Below are positions 58,869 through 64,000 of a stretch of DNA of 64,000 nucleotides, piece after piece. Numbering within the stretch: position 1 is the stretch's first letter; each line of letters opens with the position of its first letter. Origin of the DNA: JBEPTX01 sp041691795 (GTDB lineage Bacteria > Patescibacteriota > Saccharimonadia > Saccharimonadales > Saccharimonadaceae); NCBI GenBank assembly GCA_041691795.1, contig JBEPTX010000003.1, positions 104,971-168,970 of the forward strand, read 5' to 3'. The notes under the pieces are model-generated. The model had not been told where the DNA came from. It saw only the letters and a list, made by a program, of their open reading frames with translations, and ran no database searches. Both the position numbers and the translations under genes were made by a program.

Positions 58869-58895
58869 CCGCTGGAGATAAAATCAATCCAGCGG
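58869..58895 (+). terminator. Hairpin terminator
   Basis: CCGCTGGA with TCCAGCGG around an 11-base loop, right after the 67-residue gene. Confidence 0.75.
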
Positions 58896-58915
58896 CTATC
58901 CAATATAGCGCTTGG

Positions 58916-58955
58916 GGTGGGCGACGAACTGAAATCGTCAGTATCGTCGCCCACC
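58916..58955 (-). terminator. Terminator of the transglutaminase-like operon
   Basis: GGTGGGCGACGA (58916-58927) with TCGTCGCCCACC (58944-58955), a 12 bp perfect stem 17 bases after the 52-residue gene. No clear T-run. Confidence 0.65.
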
Positions 58956-58971
58956 GACGAAGGCGTATCGA

Positions 58972-59130
58972 TCAGAGATCGCCGAATGAGGAATGATCCT
59001 CGCTTGCGGCGCCGTGACCGGCAGGTTCGTCCTTCTTGACGTTCGCATCCCGAAACTTCTGGGCAGTACGTTCGCCAATACCAGCATCCTTGATCAGTCC
59101 CTCTAGGGCCTGAGGATCAACTCTGGTCAT
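58972..59130 (-). CDS. 52-residue acidic peptide coupled to the transglutaminase-like gene
   Basis: ATG at 59128-59130, TGA at 58972-58974. It reads MTRVDPQALEGLIKDAGIGE, then RTAQKFRDANVKKDEPAGHG and AASEDHSSFGDL. It overlaps the stop of the upstream gene by 14 bases, with GGGTAATGATA before the start, so translation is coupled. It contains Gln and several Lys residues, as a transglutaminase substrate might. No family recognised. Confidence 0.6.
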   Translation of the reverse strand: MTRVDPQALEGLIKDAGIGERTAQKFRDANVKKDEPAGHGAASEDHSSFGDL

Positions 59131-60910
59131 TATCATTACCCTTCTCGCGTGCCATTAGGAACTTTTCTATTATCGCATCTGATTTAGAATATGTCAAACC
59201 TTTTTCGTTTAACCAAAGGGCTAGGTTAGCCAAGACTGCCTTTTGTGAGATTGTATTTTCTGAACGCCGCATTGTTTCGGTAATGGGGATGAGGCTAGGC
59301 CAATGAGCCGACCAAAATGAAGGAGGGAGAGAGTCGTCACAATAGCTAGCAAAGTCACTTAACACCGAAAAACCAATCCTTGCATGGGGTAGCCCAACTT
59401 CCACTCCCTCATGCATCCATTGACGCCAGCTATTCTGTACTGTGTCTTCTAATGCAATTGACATGCATATTGCCGCTGGAAGATATACCAGATCCAAAAC
59501 ACGCCTCCCTAGGTACGCCTCGTCTTTTTGGGCACGTTGTCTTACTTCATCGAGTGGTTTACCCCAAAGCACATACTTATCAAATAACTTGTAAAATGTA
59601 CTTTGCAGCAGACTCTCACTCGTGTCAGTCTCTCGATCTATAGACTTACCCGCAAGCACCTGACTAGCGGTATACCTCTGGACTGAATCTTCCTCCTGAT
59701 GAGCAATCCGCAAGAATTGAGGGAGAATTACCTGTGTATAGATTTGCTGGGGAACGGATTCGTCTGCTGAAAGAATTAGATCTATCGCAGTCTTAACAAT
59801 CTCAGGCTTGATACTACCATCCTTCAGGCACTCCGCTACAACATGTTGCAAACCAGTCTGAAAGTTAAGGATATTTGTGTTACACGAAAGCTCAAGATTC
59901 GGTGCACTCGTCTCAAATTCCTTTAAAGTATCGTATGCTTGATCAAACTTTTTTCCCGCGAACGTTGGTACAGGACCTGTAGCACTAAAAAATGGATCAA
60001 CCTGAGTCCAATTATCGTCATTAAGTCGCACGTACACTGCTGCATGATAGCCCGTATCTTCAGCCAATCTCTTATCGACTTCATTGGATTTACCCTCGAG
60101 ATTGTCAGCAAGCAAAGGCGACAGACCTCCATTGGGGGTTCGATACCACTTAACTAGTCCATCAATTCCATTTGCAGTATCTTTTAGTTGTTGTTCGTAA
60201 CGTGACACAGCGACACCCGCGTGTAGATAGGGAACTCCTGCCTTCTCAAAGAAACTTGATACTAAGATCGAAGTCATTAAACACGTAGGAGTGAGCTTGT
60301 GATTTGGATACATCCCTGTAAGTTTTGGGGAGAGTCGCATTGGATGGTAGTGATACTCATCATCATCACTTTCCATTTCGCCACATTTTTTTCGTGCCAG
60401 ATCAAGAATACGGTCCTCGAGCCAATAGATTGCCATTAGTTGTTCTTCCGGGTCTGATGACTGCATAGATTTTATCTGCTCCGCTGCATCCTCACCCAAA
60501 ACAGCGAATGACTCATCAATAAGAGCTTTACCAAATCTTTCGGCCTGTTTAACAATACGCGGACGCGTTCTGTCGCAGAATAAATATGGCCTACGCAGAA
60601 TCGTATCAAACGACAGCGGAACAAGATCTGGGTCATCTTCAGTTGCTTCAAGTCGATTAGGATGGAATTTTTCTGTGCCCATCTGAAGCTCAAGTGCTGC
60701 TCGCAGTGCCAGGGCACCATTTTGCAAAACAAGTCGCTGATTTAGCGAAGGTTCCTCCGTTGTTGTTTCTTGCGAAGGAAGAGGGCGATCCAGACATGCC
60801 TCCCAGGCAAGCTCAAAGAGATGGCGAAAATCCTCATTCACCATATAAGATTCAAGCTCATCAAGCACAAAATCTTGATCTGTACGTAAATCTGTCGACT
60901 TTTCCTTCAT
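59117..60910 (-). CDS. Large protein with a transglutaminase/papain-like core
   Basis: A 597-residue soluble protein. The middle part has PTCLMTSILVSSFFEKAGVPYLHAG with Cys210, then GYHAAVYVRL with His289, and NWTQVDPFF with Asp305. This Cys-His-Asp order and spacing match the transglutaminase-like core (C...GIPA...H-V..VDP). The N-terminal 190 residues and the C-terminal 280 residues are helical and unassigned. No signal peptide or membrane helix. A TATAGT lies about 14 bases before the ATG. The gene is coupled to a 52-residue peptide gene. The activity could be protease, transglutaminase or amidase. Confidence 0.6.
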   Translation of the reverse strand: MKEKSTDLRTDQDFVLDELESYMVNEDFRHLFELAWEACLDRPLPSQETTTEEPSLNQRLVLQNGALALRAALELQMGTEKFHPNRLEATEDDPDLVPLSFDTILRRPYLFCDRTRPRIVKQAERFGKALIDESFAVLGEDAAEQIKSMQSSDPEEQLMAIYWLEDRILDLARKKCGEMESDDDEYHYHPMRLSPKLTGMYPNHKLTPTCLMTSILVSSFFEKAGVPYLHAGVAVSRYEQQLKDTANGIDGLVKWYRTPNGGLSPLLADNLEGKSNEVDKRLAEDTGYHAAVYVRLNDDNWTQVDPFFSATGPVPTFAGKKFDQAYDTLKEFETSAPNLELSCNTNILNFQTGLQHVVAECLKDGSIKPEIVKTAIDLILSADESVPQQIYTQVILPQFLRIAHQEEDSVQRYTASQVLAGKSIDRETDTSESLLQSTFYKLFDKYVLWGKPLDEVRQRAQKDEAYLGRRVLDLVYLPAAICMSIALEDTVQNSWRQWMHEGVEVGLPHARIGFSVLSDFASYCDDSLPPSFWSAHWPSLIPITETMRRSENTISQKAVLANLALWLNEKGLTYSKSDAIIEKFLMAREKGNDNDQS

Positions 60911-61000
60911 ACTAGATAATTACTATAAAACAATAACTGTTTAAAAGCAAGTATTGGTAGATAAAGTGTCAAATAATTTGCTACTCATGGATCATACAAA

Positions 61001-61032
61001 GAAAAACTCCGCTGCTAAAATCGCAGCGGAGT
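61001..61032 (-). terminator. Terminator of the SGNH hydrolase gene
   Basis: ACTCCGCTGC (61006-61015) with GCAGCGGAGT (61023-61032), followed on the minus strand by TTTTTC. Confidence 0.88.
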
Positions 61033-61053
61033 CATTCTTTTGCAGTCTGCCAA

Positions 61054-62022
61054 TCAAGAGATCGGGGGATATTCGAGCATTTGATGCACGAGCACCCGAC
61101 CCATTGCCTCCTGACCAGCCTTGGTCGGATGGAACGACGCCCACGTCCACATCATTGGATTGAGGACATCGCCACTATACGGCGTCATTGCCAGCCGTCC
61201 TCCCCAAAGCCAAGCATTGGGAAAGGGCGCACAGAAATCGTGCCGTCCCTGGGTCCACGGCGAATCAGGCCCAGCCATGTCGACGAAAATCGCACCGTTT
61301 TGATGGGCAAGATCTTCGATCATTTTGTTCAGCTGAATCAACAGATCGTACAGTGGTACCACCTTTGCAGGTGAAAGCCACGGACACGCGTCGATACCAG
61401 CACCAGGGGCAGGTGCAAAGGGCGGAATACCCATTGCAAAAATCCGTGCGTGCGGCGCTTTGAGCTTGATAGCATCGTATGCGGCCTGTTCCTGCAGCGC
61501 GTCATCCGTGTATGACTGCAACGTCTGTCCGATCACATCGGCGCAGGCGAGCAACGGATTGATGAGACACGCGACGACATTACCGAACTCTGGGTTACCA
61601 CGGCCGCCCATGACCACGGCACTCATATCGGGTGTCAACCAATCGGTCTGCACACCTTCGTTATACTGCGGCGTGACATAGATATTCTCTAGCTTTGCCC
61701 CTGAACACGAAGCGTTTACGCGTGGCATTCCTAGCTGATCGGCCGCATAGATCGGTCCAGCCGACTTGCTACGAAAACAGCTATTGACTGGTCCAGTTGT
61801 GGTTGGATCGTACGCCGACGTATCGGAATCAAGCAGCCATGCATTGTCAGCGCCATCACCAGCAGTGAATGAATGGCCAACGATTCCCATCGTTTTGCCG
61901 TCGTAGGACGACACTACTAGGGGAGGCGGCGCAGGCTGCAGGGTTGGAATTGCCTGAGCGGTTTGCGTGCCTGTTACGAAAGCACAGGTCATCAATGCTG
62001 GGACAAGCCATCTGATCTTCAT
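61054..62022 (-). CDS. Exported SGNH hydrolase-like protein
   Basis: A 322-residue protein. Signal peptide WLVPALMTCAFVTGTQTAQA, then a Pro-rich linker. Block I reads GIVGHSFTAGDGA (GHS in place of GDS), block III MGGRGNPEFGN, and the late catalytic region WASFHPTKAGQEAMGR with His. Six Cys suggest disulfides. The block I change is seen in SGNH subgroups related to mycobacterial and actinobacterial secreted lipases. Substrate unknown. GC-rich relative to neighbours, like the PE-PPE-like protein. It has its own terminator. Confidence 0.8.
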   Translation of the reverse strand: MKIRWLVPALMTCAFVTGTQTAQAIPTLQPAPPPLVVSSYDGKTMGIVGHSFTAGDGADNAWLLDSDTSAYDPTTTGPVNSCFRSKSAGPIYAADQLGMPRVNASCSGAKLENIYVTPQYNEGVQTDWLTPDMSAVVMGGRGNPEFGNVVACLINPLLACADVIGQTLQSYTDDALQEQAAYDAIKLKAPHARIFAMGIPPFAPAPGAGIDACPWLSPAKVVPLYDLLIQLNKMIEDLAHQNGAIFVDMAGPDSPWTQGRHDFCAPFPNAWLWGGRLAMTPYSGDVLNPMMWTWASFHPTKAGQEAMGRVLVHQMLEYPPIS

Positions 62023-62114
62023 GGGCCTCTCTCGGTGGGATTGAATTGCAAAAGAACTTTGTTAACTATATCATATTTACCGATATATGCAATGATGATC
62101 TCAGGGACATCCAA

Positions 62115-62471
62115 TTAGGTAAGTTGTTCGCTTAGCTCCATCAACCTCTTCCATTGATCTGGCTGGTCAGGATTTCCATCGAGGCTTCCGGATACATTGA
62201 GAAGTTCGTAGAGAAGCGGCTCATCTTTTTCGTTAAACCAGCCATCATTTTCTACACCACTTGCGTCCTGCCAAGCAAGCACGCCACACATATCTATAGC
62301 GATGCCATGACCATAGCCTCCATCGCTGAGTAATTCATCCCGAGACAGCTTCTTAGCTTCCCCGATTAAATACAGTACGTGCTCGACCAAATAGGGTCGC
62401 ACTTGTTTAGTTGACAGCTTCGGATATATGAGCTGTCTTGGTACTTTCTTGCGTTCTTTGGATTCAGTCAT
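62115..62471 (-). CDS. Unknown soluble protein, 118 residues
   Basis: Starts MTESKERKKVPRQLIYPKLS; includes YGHGIAIDMCGVLAWQDASG and the acidic FNEKDEPLLYELLNVSG. No family recognised. A TATAAA lies a few bases before the ATG and no SD is seen, fitting a leaderless transcript. Confidence 0.6.
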   Translation of the reverse strand: MTESKERKKVPRQLIYPKLSTKQVRPYLVEHVLYLIGEAKKLSRDELLSDGGYGHGIAIDMCGVLAWQDASGVENDGWFNEKDEPLLYELLNVSGSLDGNPDQPDQWKRLMELSEQLT

Positions 62472-62521
62472 ATGTTTTATACCTTATATCTATTTAATCA
62501 TTCGGTTTGCAAAAGTAAAGC

Positions 62522-62555
62522 CCGTTCGGGCTGGTTGCGTGACCAGCCCGAACGG
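62522..62555 (-). terminator. Strong hairpin terminator
   Basis: A 14 bp perfect stem (62522-62535 with 62542-62555) right after the gene at 62569. Confidence 0.8.
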
Positions 62556-62568
62556 ATGTTGCACGGTT

Positions 62569-62871
62569 TTACCCGTGGTTTTGATTGTGACCCTTCCGGC
62601 GCTTGGGGCGCTCCCGCTGTGTCCGATGACCGTTTTGCTTGCCCGGCTGACCGTAGCGGGTGTGCGGCTTGTCGATGGCCGCCGATCCAATGGTGCTGTG
62701 CGGTGATCGCACGAAATCATCACCTGCGTGACCGTGCTTATAACCGGTCTCACCCTCTATTGATGTAGGACCGAAGATCGACGTACCGTCCGGCAGCTCC
62801 CTTTGGAAGTTGCCATCAGATTCTGACGGCATGCACTCCATGCACGTGCAGAAGGGACTGTGATCCATCAT
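62569..62871 (-). CDS. Small Cys-rich-start protein, 100 residues
   Basis: Begins MMDHSPFCTCMECMPSESDG, with three Cys and one His that could bind zinc. The rest is polar, Gly/His-rich and ends strongly basic (RERPKRRKGHNQNHG). AAGGTGGG precedes the two ATGs and a strong terminator follows, so it is a real unit. No family recognised. Confidence 0.6.
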   Translation of the reverse strand: MMDHSPFCTCMECMPSESDGNFQRELPDGTSIFGPTSIEGETGYKHGHAGDDFVRSPHSTIGSAAIDKPHTRYGQPGKQNGHRTQRERPKRRKGHNQNHG

Positions 62872-63023
62872 ATACCCACCTTAGGGTCGGCAAAACTTCG
62901 CGTTTTGCACTGGAAGTTGCGTAACACAACTTAGAACTTACTTGTGTAAATTCCAATAATTATTTTGTTATAAAAATACTAGGGTGTCAATCGTGGTAAC
63001 GGAGTTTGATATACTGTTGACAG

Positions 63024-63051
63024 CACCATTGCAAACCACACGCAATTTGAT
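63024..63051 (+). promoter_or_regulatory. Promoter of the glutaredoxin-like gene
   Basis: TTGCAA, a 16-base spacer, TATACT, followed by a second possible -10 TATAGT. The sequence TTTGATATACT occurs twice, about 40 bases apart, so there may be two overlapping promoters. Confidence 0.55.
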
Positions 63052-63085
63052 ATACTAAGTATAGTAATTGAAATAGGGGAATCTT

Positions 63086-63361
63086 ATGAGCGATACAACA
63101 TCAAAAGTCACCATCTACAGCACCACCTGGTGCGCGTTTTGCCACACCGAAGCCCAGTGGTTGGACAAACTTGGCGTGCCATATGTCATCAAGGACATCG
63201 AGGAAGACAAAGCTGCCTACGAAGAATTAATGGGGAAAATCGGTGGTAATTTCATGGGTGTACCTGTGACTGACATTGCCGGTGACATTGTCCTAGGATT
63301 TGACCGTCCCAAAATTCAAGCCTCGCTCAAAACCCACGAACTCGTATCTGCAACAGCGTAA
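63086..63361 (+). CDS. Glutaredoxin-like protein
   Basis: A 91-residue thioredoxin-fold protein with the redox motif CAFC in STTWCAFCHTEAQWL, cis-Pro in FMGVPVTDI and the GFD end region. It begins with the strand KVTIYS. It belongs to the NrdH/glutaredoxin group with an N-terminal CxxC; glutathione use cannot be judged. SD AGGGGAATCTT precedes the ATG. Confidence 0.88.
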   Translation: MSDTTSKVTIYSTTWCAFCHTEAQWLDKLGVPYVIKDIEEDKAAYEELMGKIGGNFMGVPVTDIAGDIVLGFDRPKIQASLKTHELVSATA

Positions 63362-63883
63362 TTAACGCCAGATAATCCCCAGCCAACTATCGTCATAAGT
63401 ATTTTTGGCATTATTCTTGCAATCGGTTGTCACCTGATGAATATGTTGGCCATTGTTAATGTCATCCTGCGTTTGATGGTTTAGATACGATATCGGGTTG
63501 CCCGCCTGTACATCTTGTAGATTAATTTTTTGCCAGCTCTCGCAAACATCAAGCGACTGATTATAGGTGTCCAGCACCGATCGGAACGAACTCATCACAA
63601 ATATCCCCAGACCGAGCACGATGATCGACACAAAAATCATACCAATCGATCTGGTATTATGATCCAGCCCAACCCGTAGACCAATATTAAAAATAATCAG
63701 TCCAACAGAGGCAAAAATGGCAATATCAACCACACCTAGCGGTGGTTTTGGCCCAATCATCAGCGCCAAATAACAAGTAATCGCAACAATTATTTCGACG
63801 GCACATATCCATTCGGTTTTGCCGATTGAACGAATAAATCGTTTTAGATGAATAAGCGTCTGCCGCCTGTGTTGTTTGCCCAT
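63362..63883 (-). CDS. Membrane protein of unknown function, 173 residues
   Basis: Three hydrophobic helices (WICAVEIIVAITCYLALMIG, VVDIAIFASVGLIIFNIGL, MIFVSIIVLGLGIFVMSSF) are followed by an outer domain of about 70 residues with two Cys (DVCESW, TTDCKNN). TATAGT lies 8 bases before the ATG, no SD. It ends one base after the converging glutaredoxin gene. No family recognised. Confidence 0.72.
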   Translation of the reverse strand: MGKQHRRQTLIHLKRFIRSIGKTEWICAVEIIVAITCYLALMIGPKPPLGVVDIAIFASVGLIIFNIGLRVGLDHNTRSIGMIFVSIIVLGLGIFVMSSFRSVLDTYNQSLDVCESWQKINLQDVQAGNPISYLNHQTQDDINNGQHIHQVTTDCKNNAKNTYDDSWLGIIWR

Positions 63884-63943
63884 TGCTAATGACTATATAG
63901 AATTTTCGGCAAACTGGCTATGGTTACGAATCGTATCCTGCAA

Positions 63944-63973
63944 TTGTCATTCCAGACTTGATCTGGAATCCAG
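63944..63973 (-). repeat. REP-like palindrome, copy 4 (inverted)
   Basis: TGTCATTCCAGA-type sequence (TGTCATTCCAGACTTGATCT then GGAATCCAG), the reverse complement layout of the copies at 37055 and 52197, with the TCAAG loop read as CTTGA. Confidence 0.65.
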
Positions 63974-64000
63974 TAAAAAATAAATCAATGTCCCCGTGGC

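Overview
The window looks like a chromosome segment of a small-genome bacterium of the Patescibacteria, most likely Saccharibacteria (TM7). This is inferred from compact genes, very short conserved hypotheticals, and one recurrent signal. Many genes have a TANNNT -10 box only 6-11 bases before the start codon and no Shine-Dalgarno (SD) sequence, so many mRNAs are probably leaderless. The standard genetic code fits throughout. I ran no similarity search; family names come from motifs I can read.

0-4.4 kb: end of an FtsX-type permease, its ABC ATPase, a P-type cation ATPase and a GreA-like factor. 4.4-9.0 kb (minus strand): the most interesting locus. In transcription order it has a response regulator, a 40-residue peptide ending in a Trp-rich tail, a strong hairpin, a six-helix membrane histidine kinase, a 640-residue fusion of a class II terpene cyclase with a class I isoprenoid synthase, and a 76-residue membrane protein. 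Peptide, prenyl-type enzyme, sensor kinase and response regulator are the parts of the Bacillus ComQXPA pheromone system, so I propose a new peptide signalling system with a terpenoid-modified Trp. 9.1-12.7 kb: ammonium transporter, glutamine synthetase and an unknown protein.

12.8-22 kb: unknown proteins, a Crp/Fnr regulator, a CcdA-thioredoxin (DipZ-like) gene, an XRE regulator with a membrane partner, and NhaA. An abortive-infection-like gene then lies between 42-43 bp inverted repeats, next to a tRNA-Gln with duplicated fragments. 22-31 kb: a T-box-like leader before a VanX-type peptidase, a DapF-fold epimerase, two exported alpha/beta hydrolases (one PE-PPE-like), a Gnd-type dehydrogenase and several unknowns. 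32-41 kb: a sugar dehydrogenase plus glycosyltransferase pair, a GH113-like lipoprotein, an RNA methyltransferase, unknowns and an SGNH hydrolase. 41-46.3 kb: a UvrD helicase-nuclease and a Dus enzyme, each carrying the same palindromic sequence in frame, around an odd tRNA and a hairpin-rich stretch. 46-51 kb: exported and unknown proteins. 51-58.4 kb (minus): the complete F1Fo ATP synthase, with atpC separated from the rest by palindromes and a small opposite-strand gene. 58.6-64 kb: a transglutaminase-like protein with a 52-residue partner, a second SGNH hydrolase, a glutaredoxin and a membrane protein.

Exported hydrolases, the peptidase, the thiol-redox protein and ammonium uptake would suit an organism living on the surface of another bacterium. 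That lifestyle is inference.
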